Shown: positions 1 through 8,732 of the stretch, piece by piece
Numbering within the stretch: the stretch's first letter is position 1
Layout of the letters: each line of letters begins with the position of its first letter
NCBI RefSeq assembly: GCF_024385605.1
Contig: NZ_JANFOJ010000006.1
Location: 62,001 to 126,000, forward strand
Direction: 5' to 3'
DNA: 64,000 bases
From: Sporolactobacillus sp. STSJ-5
Lineage (GTDB): Bacteria; Bacillota; Bacilli; Bacillales; Sporolactobacillaceae
Notes under the pieces: generated by a model
Database searches by the model: none
Seen by the model: only the letters and a program-made list of their open reading frames with translations
Told to the model about the DNA's origin: nothing
Made by a program: the position numbers and the translations under genes

Positions 1-47
1 TTTTTGACTGATTTATGAACTTACCCATATATTTTCTTTGCGCAGAA

Positions 48-74
48 AAGGCGGGGCAACAAGCGCTCCGCCTT
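48..74 (-). terminator. Putative terminator of the qox operon
   Basis: An AAGGCGG/CCGCCTT inverted repeat lies 23 bases beyond the qoxD stop. On the minus strand it is followed only by a short T-containing stretch, so it is a modest intrinsic terminator. Its position at the end of qoxABCD supports the call. Confidence 0.55.
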
Positions 75-96
75 AATTTTAACATAGTGCGCCTTT

Positions 97-414
97 TTAC
101 AGCGCGTAGGCTAATATCCATAATGTTCCGCCAACAACGGCAAATGCAACATAAATACCAAAAAGAATGCCAATGAGTTGATGGACAGGCTCAGTTCCTT
201 CTGTCACATGCATAAACATGAACAGCTGAATGAACGCCTGAAAAATTGCTAATCCAACAATAATTGTTAGGGTAACATGCACCGGCAACGACAAACCAAC
301 AGCAATCCACAGGGCGATAAAAGTAAGTGCCAGTGAAAGCAGCAGCCCAATGACTTGCTTCCAAGGAAAACCTGCCCGCACCTGTTCCGACATTTGATTC
401 TGATTTTCATCCAT
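97..414 (-). CDS. qoxD: Cytochrome aa3 quinol oxidase subunit IV (QoxD)
   Basis: This 105-residue protein has a short polar N-terminus rich in Gln and Asn, then three hydrophobic segments (about residues 20-42, 47-68 and 79-103). That is the size and layout of bacterial oxidase subunit IV. The FMFMHV stretch after the second helix is typical of the family. It is the last gene of a qoxABCD cluster, starting one base after the qoxC stop, so translational coupling is likely. In known oxidases subunit IV is a small membrane subunit that helps assembly or stability and carries no redox centre. The identification rests on both sequence character and operon position. Confidence 0.93.
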   Translation of the reverse strand: MDENQNQMSEQVRAGFPWKQVIGLLLSLALTFIALWIAVGLSLPVHVTLTIIVGLAIFQAFIQLFMFMHVTEGTEPVHQLIGILFGIYVAFAVVGGTLWILAYAL

Positions 415-415
415 T

Positions 416-1045
416 TTAAATCACCAACCCTGTCAGATAAACAGCTGTAAAAATAAAAATCCAGACAACGTCAAGGAAATGCCAGTAGAGACCGGCCATG
501 AATGCCTTACGTGCTGTGACCGGCGTAATGCCTCGCTTTCCAAGCTGCAGTAAAATACCGATAATCCATATAATACCAAGCGACACGTGACAGCCGTGTG
601 TACCAAGCAGAACAAAGAATCCGGAGAGGAACGCGCTTCTTGATATCGGTGCCCCTTCATGAACTGCATAGGTATAAAATTCGTTGACCTCAAGTCCGAC
701 AAACACCAGACCAAGCAGAATGGTTACAATCAGCCATCCGATCAGTCCTTTTTTATTATGACGGCGAAGTTCTATTGTGCTTAATCCGCATGTAAAACTG
801 CTTACCAGAAGTACAATCGTTTCAGCCATAACCGGACCGATCTCAAACAAATCCTTTGCCGTCGGACCGCCGGCTGTGTGACTCTGCAGCACAAGATAGG
901 TGCCGAACAAGGTGCCGAACAGGACCAATTCGGCCGCAAGGAAGATCCAAAATCCGACAATACGAAGGTCGCCTTCCTCTGTCGTGTATTCAAGAGGCAT
1001 TTTGCTTCGATCTTTTTCATGCAGGCTCAGTGTTGATTCCGTCAT
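416..1045 (-). CDS. qoxC: Cytochrome aa3 quinol oxidase subunit III (QoxC)
   Basis: This 209-residue protein has five predicted membrane segments, the usual form of subunit III in quinol oxidases. Visible family signatures are the opening GFWIFLAAELVLFGTLFG helix, LGTHGCHVSLG in the middle and YWHFLDVVWIFIF at the end. The ATG shares one base with the qoxB stop (TAATG), and a GGGGAGG ribosome binding site lies inside the end of qoxB, so the two are translationally coupled. Subunit III is thought to stabilise subunit I and help proton uptake; it has no metal site. Length and motifs look complete. Confidence 0.95.
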   Translation of the reverse strand: MTESTLSLHEKDRSKMPLEYTTEEGDLRIVGFWIFLAAELVLFGTLFGTYLVLQSHTAGGPTAKDLFEIGPVMAETIVLLVSSFTCGLSTIELRRHNKKGLIGWLIVTILLGLVFVGLEVNEFYTYAVHEGAPISRSAFLSGFFVLLGTHGCHVSLGIIWIIGILLQLGKRGITPVTARKAFMAGLYWHFLDVVWIFIFTAVYLTGLVI

Positions 1046-3012
1046 TAGGATAACCTCCCCGTGGCAGCTTCGGTTCGTTTAATTTCCTCAACTGAGATGT
1101 AGTGATGATCATTGTATACAAAGGAACGTGCGATCATACACGCGATAACACCGATAACGCCTGGAATAGCCATCCAGTACCACTCAAAAACACACCCGAA
1201 TCCGGCCACAAACATAAACGAAGCCATGATGACCGGAATACCGGTATTATTCGGCATGTGGATCGGTGCATAAGATTTAACTGTTCCTGCATTTCCTGCT
1301 TTGCGTTTTTCCTTTGTCACAGCAAATGCGTCTCGTTCCGAAACTTCAGGAATATGTGCGAAATTATACTCTGCAGCCGGTGAAGCAGTTGACCATTCCA
1401 AAGTGCGGCCGTTCCACGGATCGCCGGTCGCATCCTTTTTCCCATGCATCGCGCTCCAAATAATATTGTAGGCCATTAGGACAAATCCTGCGCCCATACC
1501 AAAGGCACCGATGGTCATCACCACATTGATCGGAGTCCATCCAAGTCCTGCAGGGTACGTATACATACGACGGGTCATGCCCATCAAACCGAGGAAATAC
1601 ATCGGCATAAAGCAAACATTAAAGGAAATCATGAAAATCCAAAACGACCATTTTCCCTTTGTCTCATCCAGCATGTAGCCGAACATTTTTGGCCACCAAT
1701 AATGCAGACCGCAAAAGATGCCGAACACGGTACCGGCAATCAGGGTACTGTGGAAATGGGCAACCAGAAAGTAGCTGTTATGATATTGGTAATCGGCAGG
1801 CGCCATCGCCAGCATTACGCCGGTAACACCGCCAATTGTGAAGTTCGGAATAAAGGCCAATGCCCAGAGCATCGGAGTTGTAAATTGAATACGCCCTTTA
1901 TTCAAGGTAAACAGCCAGTTAAAGATCTTCACACCGGTTGGTATCGCGATGAGCATCGTCGATATTGAGAAAAAGGCATTAACAGGAGCCGTATTGCCCA
2001 TGGTGAAAAAGTGGTGCAGCCAAGTAATAAAACTGAGCAAGGAGATTGCTACCATTGACCAGACCATGACGGCATACCCGAACAAAGTCTTATGTGCAAA
2101 CGTGGCAATGACCTCGGAAAAGATGCCGAATACCGGCAGCAACACAATATAAACCTCCGGATGCCCCCAAAACCAGAACAAATTGGCCCAAAGCATCGGA
2201 GAACCTCCGGCAGCAATCGTGAAAAAGTGAGCACCAAACAATCGGTCAATAGTCATCAGAGCCAGCGCAACCGTGAAGGCCGGAAATGCGAAGACAACAA
2301 TAACCGATGTAATCAATATGGACCACGTGAACATTGGCATTTTAAACAACGTCATGCCCGGAGCACGCATTTTTAAAATGGTCACAAGGAAGTTGATTCC
2401 CGTAGCCAGCGATCCAATCCCGGAAATCTGCACACCGAGCAAATAGTAGTTCTGTCCAACGCCGGGGTTCATTTCCACATCCGCATACGGAGCATAGCTT
2501 GACCACCCTGCATCCGGTGAACCGCCAATGACGAACGATAAGTTAAACAGCATTGCTCCGACAAAGAACAACCAAAAGCTGAGTGCGTTCAAAAATGGGA
2601 AAGCAACATCGCGCGCGCCGATTTGAAGCGGCACAGCTATGTTCATTAAACCAAAAATAAATGGCATGGCAACAAAAATAATCATAATTGTGCCATGGGT
2701 CGTGAATACTTGATTATAATGTTCAGCATCAAGAAAATGCAGATTAGGCAAAGTCAGCTGTGTACGCATCATCAAGGCATCAACACCGCCTCTGAAAAGC
2801 ATCAGCAGCGCTGCAATAATGTACATAATGCCGATTTTCTTATGATCAACTGAGGTCAGCCATTCTTGCCACAGCCATTTCCACTTTTTAAAATAGGTTA
2901 AGACAGCAACAATGCCAATTGAAGCTAAAGCGATTGAAGCGTCCGCGCCATAAATCATCGGATCTCCGGTGACAAAAAACCAACCCATAAACGATTTAAT
3001 GGAATCAATCAT
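1045..3012 (-). CDS. qoxB: Cytochrome aa3 quinol oxidase subunit I (QoxB)
   Basis: This is the catalytic heme-copper subunit of the terminal quinol oxidase, which reduces O2 to water and pumps protons. Ligand motifs are all present: HGTIMIIF (low-spin heme His), WGHPEVY (CuB His and the cross-linked Tyr), LHHFFTMG (the CuB His pair) and AHFHSTLI (high-spin and low-spin heme His). The start chosen is the ATG at 3012, about 10 bases after an AAAGGGGGG ribosome binding site and overlapping qoxA by 8 bases. The upstream ATG at 3021 sits against that site, and the open frame extends further to 3063. Length (655 residues) suits the family. One oddity is Ser-Thr after HFH, where Bacillus QoxB usually has Tyr-Val. 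Confidence 0.96.
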   Translation of the reverse strand: MIDSIKSFMGWFFVTGDPMIYGADASIALASIGIVAVLTYFKKWKWLWQEWLTSVDHKKIGIMYIIAALLMLFRGGVDALMMRTQLTLPNLHFLDAEHYNQVFTTHGTIMIIFVAMPFIFGLMNIAVPLQIGARDVAFPFLNALSFWLFFVGAMLFNLSFVIGGSPDAGWSSYAPYADVEMNPGVGQNYYLLGVQISGIGSLATGINFLVTILKMRAPGMTLFKMPMFTWSILITSVIVVFAFPAFTVALALMTIDRLFGAHFFTIAAGGSPMLWANLFWFWGHPEVYIVLLPVFGIFSEVIATFAHKTLFGYAVMVWSMVAISLLSFITWLHHFFTMGNTAPVNAFFSISTMLIAIPTGVKIFNWLFTLNKGRIQFTTPMLWALAFIPNFTIGGVTGVMLAMAPADYQYHNSYFLVAHFHSTLIAGTVFGIFCGLHYWWPKMFGYMLDETKGKWSFWIFMISFNVCFMPMYFLGLMGMTRRMYTYPAGLGWTPINVVMTIGAFGMGAGFVLMAYNIIWSAMHGKKDATGDPWNGRTLEWSTASPAAEYNFAHIPEVSERDAFAVTKEKRKAGNAGTVKSYAPIHMPNNTGIPVIMASFMFVAGFGCVFEWYWMAIPGVIGVIACMIARSFVYNDHHYISVEEIKRTEAATGRLS

Positions 3013-3964
3013 TGTGGTCATGCCCCCCTTTCCCGTTGTTCTCTTTATCCATATCCATACCATTCATTTTGTCTGTTTCGACCGGATCGCCATTCATCAG
3101 CGCTTCCATCTGTGCTTTGTTCAAATCCTTCGAAACAAGTTCCGGATAGGACGAAAACTCTTGCGGTTTCACCGTATTCGGCTTAAGCAATTCCATATAT
3201 TTTTCATGTGTCAGAGCCGGTTTATTGCTTTTCACAGACTGTACCCAGCTGTCAAAATCCGTGGCTGATCGCGCCATCACTTTAAAGGTCATGTGTGCAA
3301 AGCCCTTGCCGGAATAGTTGGAGCTGCGTCCATCATAGTTGCCAGGTTTATCTGCCTGCAGCCATAACTTCATTGGCATATCAGTCATGGTATACTGCTG
3401 GCCTCCCAGTTCCGGCACCCAGAACGCATTCATTGCATCATAGGCATGGAGACGAAATTTGACCGGTGTACCTGCCGGAATCACAACATAATTAACGGTC
3501 TCAATCTTTTGATTCGGATAACGGAACAGCCATTTCCACTGGACCGAGGTCACGTCGATCGTGAGCGTTTTGCCCGCCGTTTTTGACTGCATCGCCGTGG
3601 CCTTCGGAGGATTACTCAACGAAAATAGTGTTTTCACCGTTGGTACTGCAAGCAGCACGCAGATGACCACCGGAACAATCATCCAGATTATTTCAAGTTT
3701 CCTGTTTCCCGTATCATCAGGATCGTATCCGGCACTTTTTTTACGTCCATACCGTGCCAGCACATAAACAAATATTATAAGAACAATGGCGAGAACGAAG
3801 CTCATCATAATTAATGACCAGATAATCAAATGATATTGTGATCTGGCTACAGGTCCCTGCGGATTCAGCACAGCAATCTTGTCTGAGCACCCAGTGAGCA
3901 TGGTGAGCATCGGTACCGCCAGCAGGAGAAGCATAGGTTTTATGAGTATTTTTAACTTCTTCAC
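3005..3964 (-). CDS. qoxA: Cytochrome aa3 quinol oxidase subunit II (QoxA), lipoprotein
   Basis: The 319-residue product begins with a lipoprotein signal ending in the lipobox LTGC, then two membrane helices, then an extracytoplasmic cupredoxin-like domain of the oxidase subunit II family (VTSVQWKWLFRYP, FRLHAYDAMNAFWVPELG). The Cys-x3-Cys copper-A ligands of cytochrome c oxidases are absent, which marks it as a quinol oxidase. A GTG start at 3964 is preferred because GGGGAGG lies 10 bases upstream; the open frame runs to 4024 but that part overlaps the probable promoter. It is the first gene of qoxABCD. The His- and Asp-rich tail (GGHDHND) is coded by the stretch that overlaps the qoxB start. 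Confidence 0.95.
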   Translation of the reverse strand: MKKLKILIKPMLLLLAVPMLTMLTGCSDKIAVLNPQGPVARSQYHLIIWSLIMMSFVLAIVLIIFVYVLARYGRKKSAGYDPDDTGNRKLEIIWMIVPVVICVLLAVPTVKTLFSLSNPPKATAMQSKTAGKTLTIDVTSVQWKWLFRYPNQKIETVNYVVIPAGTPVKFRLHAYDAMNAFWVPELGGQQYTMTDMPMKLWLQADKPGNYDGRSSNYSGKGFAHMTFKVMARSATDFDSWVQSVKSNKPALTHEKYMELLKPNTVKPQEFSSYPELVSKDLNKAQMEALMNGDPVETDKMNGMDMDKENNGKGGHDHND

Positions 3965-4022
3965 GTTTGCTCTTCCTCCCCTCTTTTTCTCTCTTCGTTT
4001 TACGCACAAAGTAAACATTGAC

Positions 4023-4028
4023 ATTATA
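4023..4028 (-). promoter_or_regulatory. qoxA: Extended -10 element of the qox promoter
   Basis: The minus strand reads TATGCTATAAT, an extended -10 (TGnTATAAT), about 60 bases upstream of the chosen qoxA GTG. No good -35 box is visible at 17 bases, which is common for extended -10 promoters. This leaves a leader of about 50 bases and argues against the longer qoxA frame. Confidence 0.5.
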
Positions 4029-4178
4029 GCATAAACTTTAAATTATAACTTTAATAAAACTGTTTTAAAGTGATTTTTGTTACAATATGTTGTCATATTC
4101 TTTATTTTATATATTATTACTGTTTTAGACACATATCGTTCACTTATTATTCACATTATAGAAGGTTTTCTTCAAATT

Positions 4179-4192
4179 TTAAAGCGTTTTCA
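4179..4192. promoter_or_regulatory. Possible CcpA (cre) site upstream of qox
   Basis: TTAAAGCGTTTTCA fits the cre consensus TGWAANCGNTNWCA with one mismatch at position 2. It lies about 150 bases upstream of the putative qox -10 element, further than usual for simple CcpA repression. A chance match is quite possible. Confidence 0.25.
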
Positions 4193-4370
4193 CTCGTTTC
4201 TGGTTAGAAGCAAACCGTCTGTACATACGAACAACTTCATACGCGGTTAAGGCAATAAATGTCGCTTCACTAATGATACGGTTCAGCGTCACGTATCCAG
4301 GGTCGGTCGATCGGAGTATGCGCCTATTCTGATAATAGACGGAAAATTTTCGCTTAAGAACCCGAATGCT
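4179..4370 (-). other. Unassigned open frame, possible gene fragment
   Basis: The 494-base gap between qoxA and the wall hydrolase contains an uninterrupted minus-strand frame of 63 codons ending in TAA at 4179. It lacks an ATG near its upstream edge. The translation has protein-like composition, with RRILRSTDPGYVTLNRI followed by a hydrophobic stretch around EATFIALTAYEV and a basic end (VRMYRRFASNQKR). I do not recognise it. It could be the C-terminal remnant of a decayed gene or a small gene with an unusual start. Apart from this frame, the qox promoter and the terminator at 4459-4496, nothing else was seen in the gap. Confidence 0.35.
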
Positions 4371-4458
4371 TTATGAGTCAGAAGTGAGACGGATGACGGG
4401 CATTTTTTATTAGCTCAAAAACACCTTTCAGGCGGGTCATGACTGTTATTTACCTGCC

Positions 4459-4496
4459 AAAAAAGCCCGGGACGGATATGTCTCCGTCCCGAGCTT
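4459..4496 (-). terminator. Intrinsic terminator of the NlpC/P60-LysM gene
   Basis: A near-perfect stem of about 14 pairs (AAGCTCGGGACGGA with TCCGTCCCGGGCTT on the minus strand, one G-T pair) has a 6-base loop and runs into a T run. It lies 22 bases after the stop of the 4519-5643 gene. Confidence 0.9.
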
Positions 4497-4518
4497 TCTC
4501 TTTTATTTTATTTCACAG

Positions 4519-5643
4519 TCACATGGTGCCGGGAATAATCAAATGCTGTCCAGGATAAATCAGTATGGATGATAGATTATTCGCTCGCATTAACTGATTC
4601 ACGGTTATGCTATGGAGTGTTGCAATTTCCCATAGGCTGTCGCCTTTTTTCACTTTGTAATCGCCGCTTGAACTGGATGACGATTTTTGCGTTGTCGTTT
4701 TGTATGAGGTCTGTGTGGCAGTTGAAGCAGACGATGCTGCTGTCTGTGAGAGTTTCAAAGTTTGCCCGGGAAAGATCAGATCCGATGTTAATCCATTAGC
4801 GAATTTCAGCGTGTTCACCGACATTCCGTTTTTGCTTGCAATTGCCCAGAGACTGTCGCCGCTTTTTACCGTATAGGTTGAAGCAGACGAGCTCTGTTGA
4901 GTCGATGAGGTCGATTCGGACGATTGCACAGACTTGGCATTTTCCGTTGTGGCGGATGCGGATGTCCCTGATAATTTCAACACCTGACCCGGATAAATCG
5001 TATCTGACTTCAGTCCGTTAAGAGATTTCAGCTGAGATACCGACGTGCTGTTGTGATTTGCAATTGCCCAGAGACTATCGCCGCTTTTCACCGTATAGGT
5101 TGAAGCAGCAGTGCTCTCTGTTGATGATTGTGCAACGTTAGCAGTTTGACTGCTGCTTGAAACGCTCGTACCACTGCCTGTAATCCGGCGAGCGGTTTTG
5201 AATTTCGGTTCCCAGTACGACTGTGAACCTCCTCCGCTGAATACATTTGTGACGTGAACACCAACTGTGACTTCAGAACTGATCATCTGCCCGTTACCAA
5301 CATAAATGCCGACATGATGGATGCCTCCATCACCTGATGTATCAAAGAAGAGCAAGTCGCCAGGCTGCAATTGACTTCTCGACACACCTACTCCTACCGT
5401 TGCCTGCGCTGCAGAAGTTCTCGGCAAGGTCACATCCATAACCTTTTTGAATATGAGCTGAGTAAACGAAGAGCAGTCAAATACAGATTCAGAATAAGCC
5501 GGTGCGCCGTATTCATATGATTTTCCTTGATAGTTCAACGCTTGATTCACGACATCCTGCCCTGACGCAGCCAAAGCCTGCTGTCCGGTCGCCGAAAATA
5601 ATAGTCCGCTCACTAAAGCGGTAGGCACAATCATTTTTTTCAT
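4519..5643 (-). CDS. Secreted NlpC/P60 peptidoglycan endopeptidase with three LysM domains
   Basis: The 374-residue protein has an N-terminal signal peptide ending near QALAASG, then an NlpC/P60 domain (about 28-150) with the catalytic Cys in FDCSSF (C57) and His in IHHVGIYVG (H109/H110). Three LysM wall-binding repeats follow at about 183-225, 258-300 and 328-372, each with a YxVKxGDSLW(A/E)IA start, separated by Ser/Thr/Gln-rich linkers. Such enzymes cut D-Glu-diaminopimelate stem-peptide bonds and act in cell separation or wall turnover. The order is the reverse of Bacillus LytE/LytF, where LysM repeats come first. AGGAGG precedes the ATG, and it appears monocistronic with its own terminator. 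Confidence 0.93.
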   Translation of the reverse strand: MKKMIVPTALVSGLLFSATGQQALAASGQDVVNQALNYQGKSYEYGAPAYSESVFDCSSFTQLIFKKVMDVTLPRTSAAQATVGVGVSRSQLQPGDLLFFDTSGDGGIHHVGIYVGNGQMISSEVTVGVHVTNVFSGGGSQSYWEPKFKTARRITGSGTSVSSSSQTANVAQSSTESTAASTYTVKSGDSLWAIANHNSTSVSQLKSLNGLKSDTIYPGQVLKLSGTSASATTENAKSVQSSESTSSTQQSSSASTYTVKSGDSLWAIASKNGMSVNTLKFANGLTSDLIFPGQTLKLSQTAASSASTATQTSYKTTTQKSSSSSSGDYKVKKGDSLWEIATLHSITVNQLMRANNLSSILIYPGQHLIIPGTM

Positions 5644-5725
5644 GAAAAACGCCTCCTAATTATCTGCGTACTTGAACACTGCACACTATTAATAAAATAA
5701 TCGACCCATCTTCCGCTCAAATTTC

Positions 5726-7501
5726 CTACATAATCATTTCACTGATTTGCTGATTAATCGGGGCCAGCTGTTCAACAAATCGCTCAGCGTTTAAAGGCCG
5801 GGCAAACAGATACCCTTGAGCGAGTGCGCAATTCGTTTGTTTCAGAAACTGGACATGTTCAGCCGACTCGACACCTTCAGCGACCACTTGCAAGTTAAGC
5901 TCATTTGCAAGCGCCACAATCATTCGGACGAGTGCAACATCTTGATGATCATGGCGGTTGCCCCGGATAAATGATTGATCAATTTTGAGCTGTCTCAATG
6001 GCAATTGCTTCAGATAGTTTAAAGAATTGTACCCTGTTCCAAAGTCATCAATGCTGATACCGACCCCAATCTCTTCAAGCGCCTGAAGTTTCTGAGACAT
6101 CACGAACAGGTCTGCACCGGCCGTCTCCGTAATCTCAAGCTGCAGGCGCTCTGCCGGAAGACCTGATTCGGTCAAGGACGACTGAACCAAGTCTACCAGA
6201 TTCTCTTGGAACAGCTGCTTCGGTGACAGATTAACAGATACATTAATTAAAAGTCCTTGGTCATTCCATTGCTTGGTCTGCTTGCAAGCCGTCCTCATCA
6301 CCCACTCGCCGATTTGCTCAATGAGTCCTATCTCCTCGGCAAGCGGAATGAATATACCCGGAGAGATAACCCCTCGAATCGGATGAATCCAGCGGATCAG
6401 TGCTTCGGAGCCGACAACAGTTCCCGCCTTAAGATCAATTTGCGGTTGATAGTGAAGTGTAAATTCGTTCCGCTTCACCGCATGGCGCAAGTCCATTTCC
6501 AGTTCAAGCCGCTTGCGCAGACTATTGATTATTCCCGGGTTATAGAATTCATATTTGCCGCGGCTGTTTTTCTTCGCATAATGAATCGCTGCAATGGCAG
6601 AATCAATCAGTCTGCCTCCGCTGTCGGCATCCCCCGGGAAAAAACTCACACCCATCGTGATCGATTCGTACCACGGAGTATCATGAATCTGAATCGGTGC
6701 TGTAAACGAGTTCATGATTCGTTTCATGTGCATTTTCAAATCGGCTCGCGTACGGTTCTTGAATAAAATAGCGAATTCATCGCCTCGATAGTGATAAACA
6801 CGCTCCCCTTCACATTCTTTCAGCCGTTTCGCCGCTTCTTGGAGCAGCTTGTCCCCGGCGTCTCTTCCAATAGTGTCGTTCACTCTGTTCATGCTGTCAA
6901 TATCGACAAACACCAGTGCGAGCGAAAGCGCCGGATTTTCAATGGTTTCGTGTTCAAGCTGTCTGCGAAGCGCGAGACTGCCCGGGAGTTCGGTTACCGG
7001 ATCAATAAGACTTTCTTTGCCGTCGCCGCTCTGTAGATAAGCGCGATCCTCGACATCCGCGGTCCCGACATAGATTAATGAATGACGCATATCACTAATT
7101 TTTTGGCTTTTGACCACCAGTGAAACTCTTGATCCATCGCCGCGGATCACAACAATTCGTTCCTCGATCGCGTTGGTTCGTCCTTCTCGCAGATCATTAA
7201 TGACGGCTGCCGTTCCTTCAAAATTTTGCAATGAGACGACATCCTGCCATTTCATCTGTTTCAATGTTTCGGCAGAATAGCCTGTCAACTCACAGAGCCG
7301 GTTGTTCACGTATATAAATGCACCTTTATTTATGATAAACGCACCGATATGCAAGGTATCGGTTATTTTTTTTATTATTTTCTCGCCTTCCTCTTTCTTC
7401 CTTAATCTCTGAATGCGAAAAAACATCAGCAGAGAAACAATTGAAAGAAGGATCGCCAGGAAAGCGGCGAAATTTATAAGCCATTCATTGTCTCCAGACA
7501 T
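5726..7501 (-). CDS. Membrane-anchored PAS-GGDEF-EAL cyclic-di-GMP protein
   Basis: The 591-residue protein has one N-terminal membrane helix (about 8-28), a PAS domain (about 45-150, with NNRLCELTGYSAETLKQM), a GGDEF domain (about 165-325) and an EAL domain (about 335-580). The EAL motifs look intact: SEALIRW, NLSPKQLF, EITE, IDDFGTGYNSL, KIDQSFI and AEGVES, so c-di-GMP phosphodiesterase activity is expected. The diguanylate cyclase signature is RGDEF instead of GGDEF, which may mean weak or no synthesis and a regulatory role. The PAS domain suggests sensing of a small ligand or redox signal. It is a single gene 82 bases upstream of the wall hydrolase start; whether the two are co-transcribed is unclear. 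Confidence 0.93.
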   Translation of the reverse strand: MSGDNEWLINFAAFLAILLSIVSLLMFFRIQRLRKKEEGEKIIKKITDTLHIGAFIINKGAFIYVNNRLCELTGYSAETLKQMKWQDVVSLQNFEGTAAVINDLREGRTNAIEERIVVIRGDGSRVSLVVKSQKISDMRHSLIYVGTADVEDRAYLQSGDGKESLIDPVTELPGSLALRRQLEHETIENPALSLALVFVDIDSMNRVNDTIGRDAGDKLLQEAAKRLKECEGERVYHYRGDEFAILFKNRTRADLKMHMKRIMNSFTAPIQIHDTPWYESITMGVSFFPGDADSGGRLIDSAIAAIHYAKKNSRGKYEFYNPGIINSLRKRLELEMDLRHAVKRNEFTLHYQPQIDLKAGTVVGSEALIRWIHPIRGVISPGIFIPLAEEIGLIEQIGEWVMRTACKQTKQWNDQGLLINVSVNLSPKQLFQENLVDLVQSSLTESGLPAERLQLEITETAGADLFVMSQKLQALEEIGVGISIDDFGTGYNSLNYLKQLPLRQLKIDQSFIRGNRHDHQDVALVRMIVALANELNLQVVAEGVESAEHVQFLKQTNCALAQGYLFARPLNAERFVEQLAPINQQISEMIM

Positions 7502-7694
7502 GATACAGAAAGCACCTGCCTTCCATCACCAACCATTAATCTTCCGTTAGTGACAGTAGTCTACATCTTATTTATCGGCTCATATATCAATCGGTTTAAT
7601 GAATAATCCAAAAAAAATTCGACAAATTATCCTCAAATGATTTGAAATACAATAGGGACAAATACTGAACATAGTTTTTTTTAAGAATACTTAC

Positions 7695-7700
7695 TATAAT
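7695..7700 (+). promoter_or_regulatory. pdxK: Putative -10 element for pdxK
   Basis: A perfect TATAAT sits 34 bases upstream of the pdxK ATG. The -35 region at 17 bases spacing (TAGTTT) is poor, so this is a moderate prediction. Confidence 0.45.
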
Positions 7701-7733
7701 AGAAAACAAAGATAGGTACGAGGAGGATGATTT

Positions 7734-8573
7734 ATGAACATAATTCACAAAGCAATGACCATTGCGGGATCAGATACGAGTGGCGGCGCAGGGATGCAAG
7801 CCGATTTAAAAACATTTCAAGAGCTCGGTGTTTACGGCATGACCGCGCTGACCTGCATTGTAACGATGGATCCGTACAAGCATTGGTCGCACAGCGTCAC
7901 CACGCTGGATACGGAATTACTAAAGAAACAGCTGGATACGATTGTTGTCGGTATTGGTGTTGATGCAATGAAAACCGGTATGCTCGGCTCACCGGAAATA
8001 ATAAAAATCGCCTCTGATACCATTGAAAAAAATCACTTAACACGTGTGGTGATTGATCCGGTCATGGTCTGCAAAGGTGCCGAAGAGGAAATTCAGCCGG
8101 AACTGCAGCCTGAGAATACGGCCGCAATGCTTAAGCTGCTGATTCCAAAAGCACTCGTTACTACTCCGAATTTATACGAAGCGGCACGGCTGACCGGCAT
8201 GCCAAGGATCACAACTGTTGATCAAATGAAAGAAGCGGCACAAAAAATCGTCGCACTAGGAGCAAAAAATGCATTGGTGAAAGGCGGAAGTCGGCTACCC
8301 GAGACGGATCAGGCCATCGACGTTCTTTATGACGGCAAGGACTTTCATATCATCGCCGATGAACGCGTGGACACGCCGAATATTCATGGAGCAGGCTGCA
8401 CTTATGCGGCTGCCGTCACCGCGGGACTGGCTAAGGGTCAATCGGTACTTGAAGCTGTTAAAGTAGCTAAGGCATTTGTCACTGCTGGAATCCGCGCTTC
8501 ATTCAGCCTTAATGAGTACACCGGCCCAACTGATCACAGTGCGTATAAAAAGGAATTAGCAGCGAAAGGTTAA
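7734..8573 (+). CDS. pdxK: Pyridoxine/hydroxymethylpyrimidine kinase (PdxK, ThiD-like)
   Basis: The 279-residue product is a ribokinase-fold kinase closely resembling Bacillus subtilis PdxK. Visible features are the N-terminal TIAGSDTSGGAGMQADLKTF substrate loop, VDAMKTGML, VVIDPVMVCKG, TPNLYEA and the anion-hole motif HGAGCTYAAA near residue 220. The B. subtilis homologue phosphorylates pyridoxine, pyridoxal and pyridoxamine for pyridoxal-phosphate salvage and also has HMP kinase activity. The absence of nearby thi genes, and the overall resemblance, favour the vitamin B6 role. AGGAGG lies 7-8 bases before the ATG. No operon partner is evident, as the gene is followed by a bidirectional terminator. 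Confidence 0.88.
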   Translation: MNIIHKAMTIAGSDTSGGAGMQADLKTFQELGVYGMTALTCIVTMDPYKHWSHSVTTLDTELLKKQLDTIVVGIGVDAMKTGMLGSPEIIKIASDTIEKNHLTRVVIDPVMVCKGAEEEIQPELQPENTAAMLKLLIPKALVTTPNLYEAARLTGMPRITTVDQMKEAAQKIVALGAKNALVKGGSRLPETDQAIDVLYDGKDFHIIADERVDTPNIHGAGCTYAAAVTAGLAKGQSVLEAVKVAKAFVTAGIRASFSLNEYTGPTDHSAYKKELAAKG

Positions 8574-8699
8574 TGAATGATTGGATACAAAAGAGTAAGC
8601 GCATGGAGTAAGAAGTCATGATGTGTTTCCGATCAGCCGAGACGCATGCCGTCGTTTCAATGAATAGCGAAGTATAGTCTTGCACTCTATATATTAGAT

Positions 8700-8732
8700 A
8701 AAAATCGCTTCACAATTTGTGAGGCGATTTTT
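8700..8732. terminator. Bidirectional terminator between pdxK and the TetR gene
   Basis: AAAAATCGC-t-TCAC / GTGA-g-GCGATTTTT forms a stem with A and T runs at both ends, so it can stop convergent transcripts from pdxK (plus) and the TetR gene (minus), whose stop codon lies inside it. Confidence 0.85.

Noticed and set aside
5726-7501. Plus-strand ORFs opposite the GGDEF-EAL gene (for example 6257-6766)
   Set aside because: They have no family resemblance or ribosome binding site and lie wholly within a well-supported gene on the other strand.
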